A program made the translations under genes and the position numbers. A stretch of DNA of 64,000 nt. Source: Rhodamnia argentea. Lineage: Eukaryota > Streptophyta > Magnoliopsida > Myrtales > Myrtaceae. Location of the stretch: assembly GCF_020921035.1 (NCBI RefSeq), contig NC_063158.1, forward strand, positions 7,236,001-7,300,000. The letters are read 5' to 3'. Of the stretch, positions 1-12,368 are shown piece by piece. Within the stretch, counting starts at the first letter, position 1; each line of letters opens with the position of its first letter. The notes under the pieces are model-generated. The model worked only from the letters and a program-made list of their open reading frames with translations. It was not told the DNA's origin and searched no databases.

Positions 1-109
1 GAGCCCATGAATCACCAAGATCATAGCATTTTAGGCCAGATTCTAAGGATCATAAGCACATTGACATACAGTCATAGAAAGCTTTCGACTTGTAAACAGG
101 GGAACACAA

Positions 110-128
110 ACACACACACACACACACA
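110..128. repeat. CA-dinucleotide microsatellite
   Basis: A short run of CA repeats inside what should be the first intron of the minus-strand LRR gene. No other function is visible. It could serve as a length-polymorphic marker. Confidence 0.85.
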
Positions 129-420
129 AACGAACAGGGGTTCAAACTTTCAACTAAAAAGAATTAAAAATCTAAAGGGTGCTCAAACAAATTAAGTCTT
201 CTCCGGTCAGGAGAAAAAAACATTCTTCTTCAATGAGACCCCACAAAACTCAAAAAAGAAAATTTGTCAAACAAAGGCAAAGTCGTTCGCCCGCCAAACC
301 CAACCCAAAAGAGAAAGGCATTTGTAAATGGAAATTAACAGTCACAAACGACTTCCGCGTTCCTGATACCAAAATTTTTTAAAACCAGAAAAGTAAAATG
401 GAAGGAAAACAAGAACAAAC

Positions 421-850
421 CTTGAAGATTTGACAAGTTGCGAATCTCAGGAGGAATCTCCCCAGAGAAGTTGTTGACGTTAAGATACAGGTCGCTGAGC
501 GAGCTCAACAGCCCAATCTCCTTCGGTATCTCACCACTCAACCCGTTAAAATGCAAGAACAGGCCCGTCAAGCTCGGAAGCCCACCGACTGCCGCCGGTA
601 ACCTCCCGGTCAGTCCCTTCCCCTGCAGCGAGATGTTCGCCACGCGGCCTCGCTCGTCGCACGCCACTCCCTCGAAGGACCCGTCGCCGCACGGGTCCAA
701 GCCCAGGGCCCAAGAGGTCAAGACCCGGTCGTCCGGGTCGAGGGACAACTTCATGGCCATGAGCGCGGCGAGCTCGGAAGTGGGTACGGCGAGAGAATGC
801 GGGAGGAGGAGGAGGGCGTGGAGGAGAGAGAAGAGAAGAAGGAGAGGCAT
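421..850 (-). CDS. LRR receptor-like kinase family protein, first exon (partial gene)
   Basis: First coding exon of a leucine-rich-repeat receptor-type protein; the rest lies beyond the left edge. The start at 850 is chosen because it begins a clean signal peptide (residues 1-21, a leucine-rich core ending LPHSLAV). Upstream in-frame codons add only low-complexity residues. Residues 24-70 form an LRRNT-like cap (ELAALMAMKLSLDP, then CGDGSFEGVACDERGRV with two cysteines). From about residue 71 there are LRR repeats with the NISLQGKGLTGRLP and LYLNVNNFSGEIPPEI patterns. The exon ends at 421 in CAAG before GT, leaving one base of the next codon (143 whole codons). The repeats resemble Arabidopsis LRR kinases of the At5g51560 kind; the kinase domain is not visible here, so a receptor-like protein without kinase cannot be excluded. 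No second exon is recognisable in 1-420, which is read as intron. It would act at the plasma membrane; its ligand is unknown. Confidence 0.85.
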
Positions 851-1062
851 GCTTTGTGGGAAAGGAAGAAACCGAAGGAAAGTGAAGGGAAATGCGGGAA
901 AATGCGAAGTTTCCGACGTTTGGGGTCGTCGGGTCGAATGCAAAGAGGAGGAAAAATGGCCGAGAAAGCAAGTAACTTTCTCAGGGATGGCCAGAGAGAG
1001 TGAAGAAGAAAAATGTGAGCTTTCTTTGTCTGAAGCGGAGGACTTGTCACTAGTGTGAAGCA

Positions 1063-1083
1063 AAGAGAGAGAGAGAGAGAGAT
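1063..1083. repeat. GA microsatellite in the leader of the LRR gene
   Basis: About nine GA units, read as CT on the minus strand, roughly 210 bases upstream of the LRR gene start at 850. CT-rich tracts are common in plant 5' leaders and core promoters, so this may lie in the transcript leader or core promoter. No clear TATA box was picked out. Confidence 0.7.
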
Positions 1084-1339
1084 TCTTTGGGCGTGCTTGG
1101 TTGGAGGGGAAGTGCGAGAAAATGGTCGAGAAAAAGTTGCAGGGAAAGTGTTTGAAAAGCTCGAGCTCGGGGAAAGCGAAAGTTGCGGGGAATGTGAGTT
1201 TGTGTGCAGACCTGAGGATATCAGATTAGATATAATTATGGGATTACAACACCAACCAATTACTGTCGTTGAACGAGATTGTCGATTTGCATAGTGCCAT
1301 TTTGATTTGACTGACACCCTTGCAATAATCAAGCTGATC

Positions 1340-1667
1340 TTTGTCAGCCAGTGCTTTAGGGAAAGTGGATCTTTGTCAGTGTTACTCGAATAGACCGCAG
1401 TGTATAGTGTGGGTCTCCCCTATATCTTCCCCAACTATTTCAATTTTTTTCAAAGTTTAAAATCTATCTCAAATGACAAAGCCAGACTAACGTAGCGGTA
1501 GCGCAATATTTTGCCCAAAGGCCCACGGAGGCCCTTTAATCCACACTGCGTTCTTTTCGGCTCAAAGCATACAAATTAGTATTACAATCGAGTTGAGTCG
1601 AGTTGAGTCGAGACGATGTTAGACTCAAACTTAACTTGACTCATGAACTTGAAACTGAAAACTCAAT
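1340..1667. other. Gene-less flank of the LRR gene
   Basis: AT-rich sequence with a short direct repeat of 'gagttgagtc' near 1593-1612. No open frame with family resemblance and no structural RNA was seen. Confidence 0.5.
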
Positions 1668-1670
1668 GAA

Positions 1671-2705
1671 GGCTGCGTTTGGTTCCATTTGAGGGGAATA
1701 CAAAGCCATTTTCTCAAGGACCTTTGAGTGAAGGTGTATCTAGTGAAAGCTAGGGTGGTGTCTGGATAACTCATTTTTCAAAGCAACTTTGAAATGAAAA
1801 ATAGAGGCAGCCATGGGCCAGGGCAGAGAAGACATGGAGGAGTCCTTGTTAGAGCAGGAGTCGCCGACTCGTCGACTATCCTTGTCGGAGCAGGCGTCGC
1901 TGGAGCTTCCCGTCCTCTCCTCGGTTGTATCACCCCTCTCTGTTGTCGTTTGAAGCTCATCGCCGTCAAATCCGGTGCCTAGCGACCACCCATGACCTCT
2001 CGTCAATCTGTCCTTCAAGTGTCGATCCAATCTCGGCCGCAATGACGGCCAAGCGACCTTCGATCGGCTATAAGCAAATCTGGTCGTTCGAAGCTTGTCG
2101 CTCTCGGATCTTGTGCCTCACGACCAACCATGACCTCTCCTAGATTCGGCCCTCATGCGTTGGCCCAACCTCAGTCAAGGTGACGCCGAGATCGCCGACC
2201 TCAAGTCGTGCCTCCGAAGTTTTATGGATTCTTGTTTTTTCGTCAAGGCCAAATAGAACAACCAAAGATGTCCAAAGATTCAAACTTTATCCGAAAAACC
2301 GTCATGCCTCTAGACGTTGCACGGTAAGGCGGAAGGCAACTCCGGCCACATGACCCCGGGCGATTAACGTCGGTGTTGCGGACCCCTCACCGGCACCATT
2401 CAAGTCACACTTCTCTCCCCCACCACTTCCCTAATCTGTTGTAAGGAGAAGATGAACAGTGCATGGGCAAAATTGAAAAATGAAATAAAAAGTGAGGGCA
2501 ATTTGGGAAGGAAAAAAATTCATTTTATTGTGCGCCCAACCTTTCGAAAATGCTCAATACCCAAGGCAAGTCCCTAGCTGCATTAGGCTTTCAGCTTTGA
2601 CCCATACTTGCATTTTCCTAGAGTGAGTTGCCAAACACCAAAACTTTTTCTCAAGGTACTTTAGAGGTCCAAAGTACATTGGGAAAGCTGTTCCCAAACA
2701 CACCC
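1671..2705. mobile_element. Tourist-like (PIF/Harbinger-type) non-autonomous element, about 1.03 kb
   Basis: The left end reads GGCTGCGTTTGG and the inverse of the right end reads GGGTGTGTTTGG (10 of 12 identical). Both ends are flanked by the triplet GAA (1668-1670 and 2706-2708), a candidate 3-bp target-site duplication. The family usually duplicates TWA, so GAA is atypical and could be chance. The terminal repeat is followed by GTTCC-type subterminal words. The interior, roughly 1800-2160, is richer in GC with short open frames on both strands, but none resembles a transposase. The sequence supports a miniature or deletion derivative; the superfamily assignment is inferred. Confidence 0.55.
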
Positions 2706-2708
2706 GAA

Positions 2709-3285
2709 GCTTGACTAAGTACTTTTTTTCTTGCCCAAACTCGTCCCGATACAAATCTAGACATACTCGAGGTCAAATTGATCTAAATAAGTAAAACTAA
2801 ACACATTTAATGTCTCCAGCAAGATCAAACTCGGCTTAGTTCAAAATAGTCACACTTACCCTTTACGTTTACGTCAAATAGAGTGTTAAAGGTCGATAGT
2901 GTAATTACATCGCAGGTAATCAAAGTCATGTATATTTAATACTATCTATCACCGAAATAAATAAATAGAAATATGTTTGTGAAAAATGAGATGCTTGATA
3001 TAGCTCACGAAGTTGGCTTGATAAACTATCCAGGGTACTTGAACTCGATTCGATCTCAAAAAAGATTGAAACGGTCTAAAGTAGGTGACAAGTCGAGCAA
3101 GAGTACCCCATGTGTGGCTTGACCCACCTACACCTCTAACCACAATGGCCAAATGGATCCTGGTTGCTCGTTTTCCCCTCTTTCTTCCGTTTCAAGAAAG
3201 ATCCAACCTCTCTTTAGATAGAGGGAATGACTTATTGACTTGACCACTAAGAGGCGTTGGGTAGGATACCAATGATTACTAGTGT
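2709..3285. other. Intergenic, no gene seen
   Basis: AT-rich sequence with only short open frames. No protein family, RNA gene or clear repeat boundary was recognised. Confidence 0.5.
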
Positions 3286-4035
3286 CTAGGGCTGTCAAAA
3301 TGAGTCGCAGACCCATATTTTTGACCCACAATTATGTAAGCATGTCGGATATGGACCGCCTTAAAATTAAGATATGAGTAATAAATGGGTTTAAAACAAG
3401 AAAACCCAAACAAAATGAGTTTTATTGGGTCTTTTATAAACCCATTTATGACCCTTGCTTTCAAAGCCGCTCTCTCTCAACAGCGTACCCTTACGATCTC
3501 TACGCTCGGTTCAAGCAGTTCAGCAATGAATATCTGACCGCGGTAGAACCGGTGGCAGTAGAGCGGCTATGGTGACAATTAATACTCGAAGATGTCATGC
3601 ACGATCCATCGGACCTCCATGGCCAGGCCATGCAATTACTCTGTCTGGGAAGCCTAAGGCCTGTGATTTGCAAGCTTTTGATCCCATTAGGGGCAGCCAT
3701 TGGGGACCGTCGTCGTGGGGGGCGCCGTTGTCGTGATCAAACCCCTAGCCTTCTCAAGCCGAAACTTCTTCTATGGCTAGGGTTTTCATTTTATTTTGCA
3801 GAATTTATTCATTTCTTGTTCATTTAATTTCGAAGATTTGTTGGGATTCTTTATACGTTTTTCTCATTGGTTTTATGGGTGAGTTTGGGTTAAATCTAGA
3901 TTGGATTGGATTGTGTATAGGTCATCTAAATGGCTTTGTAAATAAATGGGTCATTGTGAATTAAATAGATAGATTTGGGTCGAACTTATTTATGATCCAC
4001 CTAAACCCGATCTAATCCGCCCATTTGCAACATCT
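3286..4035. mobile_element. hAT-like miniature element with 'ctagggctgtcaaaatg' terminus
   Basis: The left end starts with the word 'ctagggctgtcaaaatg', a very common terminus of plant hAT-type miniature elements. The inverse of the right end ('ctaatagatgttgcaaatggg') is a degraded counterpart. Subterminal 'acccatttatgaccc' near 3440 is mirrored by 'aaatgggtcattgtg' near 3943. Flanking 'agtgtct' and 'agtgctt' could be a decayed 8-bp target duplication. The centre (3470-3770) is GC-richer and could be captured sequence. Confidence 0.5.
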
Positions 4036-4249
4036 ATTAGTGCTTAACTGTCACTTATCAAGGGTCGACGGCCATTGCCCAACCAAAGGCTCATTATCAA
4101 TTCACCAAATATATATAAATTGAGAATTTCCCATTTATTCAATCAAGTTTTGTTGTCAGGCTGTTTTCTTTATGGATATTACCATGCTGTTAACATTGCA
4201 ATTATCCATTACATCCACATTTTCGTGCGAGGGTGTTTCTATTTTAGTG

Positions 4250-4617
4250 AAGTATTTTCCGGAATGAAAGCTTATTCCAAAGCCAAGGCCAGCAAGACTC
4301 GACCTCGTGTGGCTGGCCGCCGACCATCGCCAAGGCCCGGCAACCAGTGGAGCAAAAAGGAAAAACAAAAACAAAAACAATAAAAAGATATAAAACAAGA
4401 ACTAACTAATAAAATAAATCAAAATTTAAAATTTTGATTTTTTTTTACCGAGATAAAGTCGTGAGATTGAAATCATTTTCCGAATAAGATCAAAATACCA
4501 GAAAAATTTTTCGATCAAATGCACCAAACAAAGGAAACTAACTATTTTCCTAAAAAAAGTGATTTTTCGAAAATGATATTTCTTTATTACGAAGCTTTCC
4601 TCCAAACAAACGCACCC
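4250..4617. mobile_element. Truncated Tourist-like element (right half)
   Basis: The inverse of the right end reads GGGTGCGTTTG and is followed by TTA (4618-4620), as expected for a PIF/Harbinger-type insertion. No matching left terminus was found, so the left border is approximate. The body, from about 4415 (a stretch rich in 'aaaatttaaaattttgatttt' words), recurs in diverged form at 4790-4998. Confidence 0.5.
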
Positions 4618-4789
4618 TTAATCTGTCTTGATATCTATTGTAGGAAAAACTCATCTTTGCCAATCCATTACTAACCACCAATTAATATAGCAGCCATCTT
4701 CTTGGCGCAAGTGCCCCTTCCCCCTTGATAAGACGAGTTCCCATCTTCACCGGCTGGTCGCCGGGAGGAAGAAACAAAAATATAATACG

Positions 4790-4998
4790 AAATAAAAAAA
4801 TTAATTAAAAATTCGATTTTTTTTTTGTTTTAGATAAAGTCATGAGAATGAAATCATTTTCCAAATAAAATTCAAATGTTAAAAAATATTTTTGGTCACA
4901 TATCACCAAAGAAAGAAAAACAAACTGTTTTTCTGAAAAATGATCTTTTGAAAATCGTTTCTTTTTTCGTGGAGTTTTTCCCGCAAACAAATGCACCA
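4790..4998. repeat. Second, diverged copy of the 4415-4617 repeat
   Basis: Words such as 'gataaagtc.tgag', 'tgaaatcattttcc' and 'caaacaaatgcacc' occur in the same order and orientation as at 4450-4617. This makes a direct repeat about 380 bases apart. It probably reflects two related Tourist-like insertions or a local duplication. Confidence 0.6.
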
Positions 4999-4999
4999 T

Positions 5000-7900
5000 G
5001 AGATTATGTCGAGCGTGCAATGGTTGCCATCACAACTTTTTGGCGGCGATGAAAAGCAATGAGCAAGACGACCATGAGAGGGCAAAACACCCAATAGTGA
5101 AATATGTCGCCCGAACCACGTTCAAGGAAACGAACATCCGGCCCGTTGGTCAAGCCTAGTTATGGCTCTTTTGATCGGTTGAGCTATCTTGAGAAGGTAT
5201 CAAGACGAGGAAAAAAATATTCTCTTATCAATCTGTTTAGAAGCAATTATCTCCTGGTGCTAGTGTAACGCAACCTTGTTCGGATTCAAATTTTCTTGTT
5301 TAGCCTTAAAGCTTTATGGTTTTGTTCCAAGTCTCATGGACTTGAGATTAAGCTTTTCCGGCTTGCCTATCATCTCGCGCAACACAAACAAAGAGAAAGT
5401 CCCCCTGAGGTCGGCTCCGTCGGAGACCCTCCGATGCTCAAATTAGTCTGTGTGTTTTGTGATGGGAATTGGATAGAGTTATGGTTTGCCGGTCAAGGCA
5501 GTACCCGCCTAGTTGCGATGAATTGGAGTTCTATTTTACCCGATCCGAACGTGTGAAGTGTGAACTCCAAGCAAAAGCTTCCGAAACCATCGTTGCTCCG
5601 AGTTCATCATGCTTCTCACACGATAATTTCGGTTTATGGGGATCATTAGTAAGGATGGCAATTCGTGTTCGCATGAATAGAAGATTTGAGTGGGCCTCTA
5701 CCCTATATAGATAAGATCTCGAGAGCACTCGTTAAGCAACAAATTCAAGAAATTCTTGCAATTTTTTGCATTCTGATTGCTCTCTTGTTATGTACAATCA
5801 ATACTCAATGTGTATTTTTTGAGCACTCGACTTTATTATATCCCAATGTGTGTCGTAGCTCTGAGTCGGGACAAAGGACGTGACTCCTTAATTGGAACGT
5901 AATCAGCTCATCAAACTGTGTCGTGATGACTAACACATGATTTCTCTGGCTTATGCAATTATTAGCACATAATTAATCTTTGCCAAAGAATGGGGAATCT
6001 CAGAGATATGAAGGGGTTAAAAAAGGGGGGCGGAGTAGAAATGAAATGACGGACCAGGCAAGCAACGCACTTTGCCAGTTTGCCCCCTCCTGTATAATAA
6101 ATATTTCTTCTTCTCTCTTCCAGTGAATTGGGTCTGCAGCGTTGTCGGGGGAGGATGATTGGACGGTGTCAGCAGATCTCGAGCATTTTGAAAAAAAGAG
6201 TCGGTCATCCGAATTTGAATTTCGGACAAGGCCACATCCGCAAGTGCTACCCCCTGCCCAAATGTAAAGATTAAAAGGAATTATGCTCGGGTTTTTATTT
6301 CATGTGGCAGATTTCGCACCCCCGACACGCACTTGGTTCGGTGCTCTCAGGCGCACTTCGAATCGATTAGCGTCGATAAATCTAACTAGAACGTGCTTCG
6401 GCTATTTTTAATCACTCAAGATCATTTGATTAGATGATATATGATGTAATACAAAACGGGGCGGAATACGATATTCTTTTATGTCCGTCCTCTTTTGATC
6501 ACTCATTGAATACGAAATATAATATGAAATTATGCTCGATTTTCGTGCATTGTAGACTAGGGTTGCACGACCTTGACCATTAAAGCAACCATGGTGGCTT
6601 CCCCAAATGAAACAACTTCAGATTGTGGAAGCAAAAGTGTTACGAAAACATTCGTCTAAGAGCTAGTCTGCCTTCTTCACTTTCAGTATAAATTGATTGC
6701 AATCTCTCCTCCTCCTCCTCTTCTTCTTCTTCTTTGTCTTCTCAATTCACTTTAAATTGGGGATTGTGCGAAATCCACAATTATTGTCCTCTCTGTTTCG
6801 TGTATGTCCCTTTTTTTGACTATAAAAGAAATGAACGTAAAGTTAAAATATATTAATCATTTCTTCCGTTTTTGCTTATTCAAGCACACTAAAAAAGGAT
6901 AAAAGTTGCCCTATTGAAAAGTAGCATATGTTAATTCAGAAATTAAGTACATATGCATTAGGATTTGACGCACGAACACAACGAAATAAAGCGTAAAAGC
7001 GAAAAAGAAAATCAAGACACGAGGTTTCTTTCTAGTTCATCCTTAAAATAGGGCTACGTCCAGCATAAGATTTCATTATAATTAGCACCTTACACCTCTT
7101 ATTATATCATTCAATTGCAAGCAAAAAAGGATATATATATAACAATAGCTATTCATCTATTCATGGGCATAAATCTAAACTACTAATGAAAAAATATGGA
7201 CTCAAATTATAAAAGCCCTCCGGCAATTTGGGAGCACTGCTCTCGCAACTCTCGTCGGAGCAATTTTCTCGAACCCTCGCTTGCTCACCATAGAACAATA
7301 CTCCCGTATTTTTTTTTATCGATGAGGAATATGAATCACACCTCAATAATATAGACATGAAAATAATGAGCATCAAGCATATGATTAAATTGTTGACTGA
7401 AATAAAGAAATAATGATGTGTCCGTGCGACACACATGGAAACACTTACAACTCTTCCTTTATCATTTCGAGAAATCTTGCTGGAGAATCTGACAAGTTGC
7501 TTTTACTACTTCGTAGTTCTCTCTTTCCATCTCGTGATGCTTGCCTTGTTTCTTTTCCGGCGTTGAGAGATTGTCAATACTTTCCTTTGTCGACTCCTAC
7601 AACTAAGTGAATTAGTGTTAGAAGTCCTCTAGAACAAATTAGGCCAATTTTTCTCAAGTAATATAAATGAAAAAAAAATGAAAGGAAAAATTAACTGAGA
7701 AATAAAACAAAAAACGAATTGCAACCCCATACGCAGCATTGACAGCACACCAGTTTAAACACACTTATTTGAGAGCATGCATGCGAGATGATCTTAGAAA
7801 ATGAATTTGTCATGCTTTTCAAGAGGACATCTTTCGACATCCGTTCGGCCCTATATACATTCTCCTTTAACCATTTTTCAGTCGATAACCTAGGGGCACA

Positions 7901-9150
7901 AATATAGAGGCTCTACAACCTAGAGAATTATTGAATACTTTGCAAATCCCATGAATTGGTTGAATTCAGACCGTTGACCTATACATGCGGCCTTAATTCA
8001 GAGAAGTTCACACTCAACTCGCGGAATTCGAACACGTAACCTTCAGTTCACGAACTAAAAAAATTCCCCGATGCCTCAACTAATTGCACTAATCTTAGGT
8101 TTCTCTTAATCATACAAGGCGAATCTAGCAGTTAGGTGTGGACTCTAGCGTGCGAATGAAGCATACATGAAATGTGCAATTTCTCGTACTGTTAAACTCA
8201 AATAATTTCTTACATAGACAAACCACTCGGGTGTCGGGATCTCGTCTTACATGGTTCATAAGATATTATGAATTACTCCATAGGTTTGAGACTTATGTCT
8301 TGTAAAGAGGCAAACTTTCTTGTTTACAAAAAGAAAGCGCTTAGAAATAGGTCACTAGTGAAGTCCCGTCTCTTCAAGGAAGGGAACATCTCTATACCGC
8401 CAGAACGGATGGCGATTATTTTGGAAAACCTACCTGGTTCTGCCTCCATGCGCAACAGCTCGTGAAGCTCGCAAGTCTGTATAAAAAAAAACCCGACAAA
8501 CGAGGGATTTAAAAGACGCTATTTGTTCTGAACGTTGTCTCTCTTATCCACGAAAAAGAAATGGGGGTGCCGCCAAATTGGTTTTCGTGTGATCATGTTT
8601 GGTTCTCGAGGATGTCGCTCGAGGGTTTTGTAGGGGAGAACGTGGCTCATGTAGTCCAAGCGAAAGACTACAGTCATAAAAGGTCAAAAGGTAGCTTGAG
8701 TTGAGCCCCAGGTTAGGAGGGAAGTTACTTTTCTTGTTTAACCAGATAAGCAAGACAGCCCTAGGGACCGTCTTTTCATGTGTGAAAAGTCGAGCACAAT
8801 ATATCTCGGTCACTGTAATTTGGAAGATCTACCGTTGTAAAAACACATAATCTTACACTTCGCTTCTTAGTTGTTTCAAATCACTTGCTCCTAAAGATCG
8901 AAGAAATGTCGTATGGTCGATAGAGAATGCCGATCGAATCCATCTTATTAGCTCATCATGTGAGACCCATATGATTAGTGATTACGACGGCTTTAATCCG
9001 CGTGGTTTATAGATCATGCCATAGCTTCTCTCTACCATGAGCATTTTGATTCGGCAAATTGGAACATTTTGTTAAATGTACTCCAGGATCTTAGTTTTCG
9101 GGGTTGATTTTTCATTAGTTAAAGTTGTGTATCAAGTCACCTTAATCTTT
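5000..9150. other. Long gene-less stretch
   Basis: About 4 kb of AT-rich DNA. Open frames are short (under 100 residues) and none resembles a known family. A CT-rich run lies at 6706-6735. No tRNA, rRNA or array was recognised. Decayed transposon sequence is likely but could not be assigned. Confidence 0.5.
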
Positions 9151-9154
9151 TCGT

Positions 9155-9260
9155 TTTGGTTATGAATGTTTAATGCAAGATGTTGGATGATGCTGCTAAG
9201 AAGAAATCACTCTCTTATTACCGTTGGTTATGAATGTTCTATGCAAGATGTTGGATGAGC
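9155..9260 (+). repeat. Short tandem direct repeat
   Basis: 'ggttatgaatgtttaatgcaagatgttggatga' recurs about 68 bases later with two changes ('ggttatgaatgttctatgcaag...'). The spacer contains 'gaagaaatcactctcttattaccg', which has a near copy at about 11276-11300, next to the LINE fragment. Confidence 0.7.
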
Positions 9261-9269
9261 AATATCTTG

Positions 9270-10480
9270 TCGCTTCAGGCTCTCGGCCATGAAGCATAGC
9301 AGAATAGAGCACGCTCTATGCTCTTTCGAAAATTTGGCTGACGGTGACAAGTGATGACCATCGGCATCCAACTGGAAACCGTCGAGGATCGGTTTCGAAG
9401 TGGATTGCGAATTATGTTCAAGCTCTTCGTATTGAGAAGGACTACACTCTTATTTATGTAGTGCAAGCGCTCCGCATCTTGCACGTCCTTGTACCAACAA
9501 AGCGCACACAGGAGACCCAACGTGGTGCACTGCGCAGTATCATTTGCAGGAAGGCTTGGACCTTTTATTACATCCAGTCGAAATTGCAATTATCCCGGCC
9601 ACCACATTTTCAAGTTCACCTCCAGTGGAGCATGAGCCTGACTCGGGTTTCTCACTTCATCATCGAAATCGTATCATCCTCGTAACCATCTTCTGATCAT
9701 GGAATTAACAGGCATAGTCCCTCCTGCTTGGAGTCTTTCGAGCCCGTCGAACTGGCATTTCCACATGGAGGACGGCGTCATCGTCCGTTCGGAACTGGAG
9801 TTTATCCCCCCTAAAATCCCTAGTCTTCCTCTCGGAAGCCTTGAGTTTCGCCGATCCTCCAAGCGCTGATTCGAGATCTATCGACGCCTCCAGATTCGAA
9901 TTGCAACTGCTCCTTCGCTTGGAACCCTCGCAACTTGTACGGACGGCATTGCACGTGGACATCTTGGCAAATTCGAAGAGGCCTTTGAATCGAGATTTTG
10001 CTGCCTTCGGCCTTCGGCTCGAGGAACTGGAGAGATGGATCCCGAACAGCCATGCATCCGGACGTCTTTGGAAGCGAGATTTCTGTACTCATCATCGCCG
10101 GACAGGAGGCTTCTATGCTGGGGACTCATCTCTAAAGCATCCAAGGAATGAAGCAGGAAGATCTTGAAATTGGGAAATCGGTGAACGACACCAACTAACT
10201 GTCAACTGTTGGAACAATGGGATCATGCGAATGCAATTAACGATGTTTGGCTTTTGAATAAACGTATATCTTCATCCTTGCCCACTATCGTCCTCTTGTG
10301 ACCAACGAAACCAATGACACTTTCATAGGATTCAATGATCACAGATACGCCGGAACACGTGAACCTTCTGAAACCAACTGTACCAAAGCAATCAACTTTT
10401 GACAGAATTCTCATGACGAAGATGACCCATTGAATCCCACGTTCCACTTTTGGTTTCTTCGTCAAACAGGAGGATTATAT
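9270..10480. other. GC-richer island with overlapping open frames, unassigned
   Basis: Open frames of 80-113 codons overlap on both strands (for example plus 9344-9685 and 9841-10167, minus 9820-10095 and 10223-10465). None shows a recognisable domain. The higher GC and lack of stops could mark a decayed gene or captured gene fragment; no start, splice pattern or family supports calling a functional gene. Confidence 0.35.
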
Positions 10481-11308
10481 GGCAGATAGAGAGAGAATTC
10501 ATCATGGCCAATGACTCCAACTCTTCTTCTACTACTATGCCTACTCTAAATCCTTTTCCTCGTGCATATCATTACCTTTTTATTCACTCTGACTCCATTG
10601 TTGCAAATTAAATCCTTAAAATTATTGGAAAATTTCGTCAGAAATGGGACCAACAACGGAATTGGACTTTGAGACGCGATAACACTCTCTTGAAGGATTT
10701 ATTTACCCCACAACGTTACTAATTGTTTCTAGCAAATATCCTCCAGGATACAATAAAATCTCGGTGAGAATAGTAGATAGCAATTTTGATATTTCTCCAG
10801 AATCTCTCTAGGAAACAATTGGAAAGAGTGATTGTACTTATCTTGAAAGAAAAAATGAAAAATGGAAGATGAAGTTCTGAATTGAACGGACATGTTTAGT
10901 AATATATAGAGAAAGTATTTGAACAGACTTGACCTTTCAAAGGCTAAGGAGTTATGTTCGAATAGTCACAACCTTTCATTTTTAAAGGAAGTTAATTCGA
11001 ACACAACTCTTCGTGTCGGAATCGGCAATTACATCCTAATAGACACAAACACTCCAAAGGGTATAAGAAATTAATATAAAATTCGAAATTAAAAAGATAA
11101 AAAATAATTGTAACTCATTTGCGAATAATAATTTTGAATTTCAATAAACAAAGAATAGCAATTGTTGATTAGTGCCAAAACTAGTCCACATAAACACTCG
11201 CATCCTTTCGATGTGGATTCGATGTGGAACAAGGCACCTCTTAGTTTGTTTTACAAACAAACTACCAACAGGATGAAGAAATCACTCTCTTTTTACCGTC
11301 GGTGCTCT

Positions 11309-11404
11309 ATATTTAAGCTAACACAAACTTGCTTTGCCGATGATGTGCTGGTGTTTTCCAAGGGTGATATCGCTGCCGTTAGGGACCTTCTTCAGGTTAT
11401 TTAA
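11309..11404 (+). pseudogene. LINE reverse transcriptase fragment (FADD motif)
   Basis: The translated stretch LTQTCFADDVLVFSKGDI carries the catalytic FADD box of plant non-LTR retrotransposon reverse transcriptases, followed by the usual VFSKGD context. It stops after 80 codons of open frame and abuts minus-strand LINE sequence at about 11400. Only this small piece of the RT domain remains. Confidence 0.8.
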
Positions 11405-11870
11405 AGGTTTTAACAGCAAATGCAACCATGTTTAATGTATGAACAACATAGGGGATCATTTGATTATGAAGCATCCTATTGCGAGCTCTCCAATTATAGT
11501 AGATGCACCCATTCCATGCCAATCTTAACACAATGGATCTAAAAGAATCTCCCCTAGCATTTTGCCTCAACTCGCTTAAGTCAGAGATCCACATACCAGG
11601 AAATCTATCCCCCTATAAAAAGCAGAAGAACTGTTTTTCCAAACATTGGGGAGGCCGAAGAACACCGGAAAAAAGGCGATAATCTCGACATTGCATATGC
11701 TGCTGCTTGCATAACAAACATAGAGTAGGAAGTGAGGGAGCAAACTAGCAACTAATTCTACACAACGTAGGCAGCTTATTTCACTTATTAGTCGTCCAGG
11801 AAGTCAAGGCAAATGTAGGCAGATTAGGCGAAAACCAAATAAGACGATGCCAATCCACCTTAGTATCTCC
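11397..11870 (-). pseudogene. LINE C-terminal zinc-binding region (zf-RVT) remnant
   Basis: On the minus strand, pieces reading VDWHRLIWFSPNLPTFAL, CKQQHMQCRDYRLF and LAWNGCIYYNWRARNRMLHN match the order seen in the zf-RVT tail of plant LINE proteins. They are interrupted by stops and frame changes, so the copy is dead. It ends tail-to-tail against the plus-strand FADD fragment at about 11400. Left and right limits are approximate. Confidence 0.75.
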
Positions 11871-12368
11871 ATTTCTTTACCCTTTCCCAAGCCACAACCG
11901 AAGAAAACATCCCCTTTTCAGAAGCAGAACAGATAACTCCATCCTCAACTGATGAGCTAGGGTTACTTATACCGCTGGAAAGGGCTCGAACAGTAACCGG
12001 GTTAACAGAACCATACGTGACCGTATTGATTATTGTTAAAGTGCTTTTCTTAAACGGGAGAAACGGTTGAAAAGATTATATTGTTTACAAGTTAATGAGT
12101 GCTCCTAGAACTTGTTAAGCATTGGTTATACATAGTACGATAAAAGTCGGTGCTTTTAAAACTACGAAGTTTTTCTAATTCATTCCTCATAAGCAAGTTC
12201 CTCTAGCCAGACCTCATCAAAATGGTGAGGCCTGATCGAGTCTAAGCAACCAAGGCCCAAACCCAAGAGGGAATAATATCGTCCAGGCCCAACCAGAAAG
12301 TCCTTCGAGCCTGGTAGGCTTTGATGGGCCCAATGATCTGTCGAACTCACGATTAGACTTATGTTAAT

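Noticed and set aside
438..1058. 206-codon plus-strand frame at the left edge
   Set aside because: Antisense shadow of the LRR gene exon, which has a signal peptide and LRR motifs on the minus strand.
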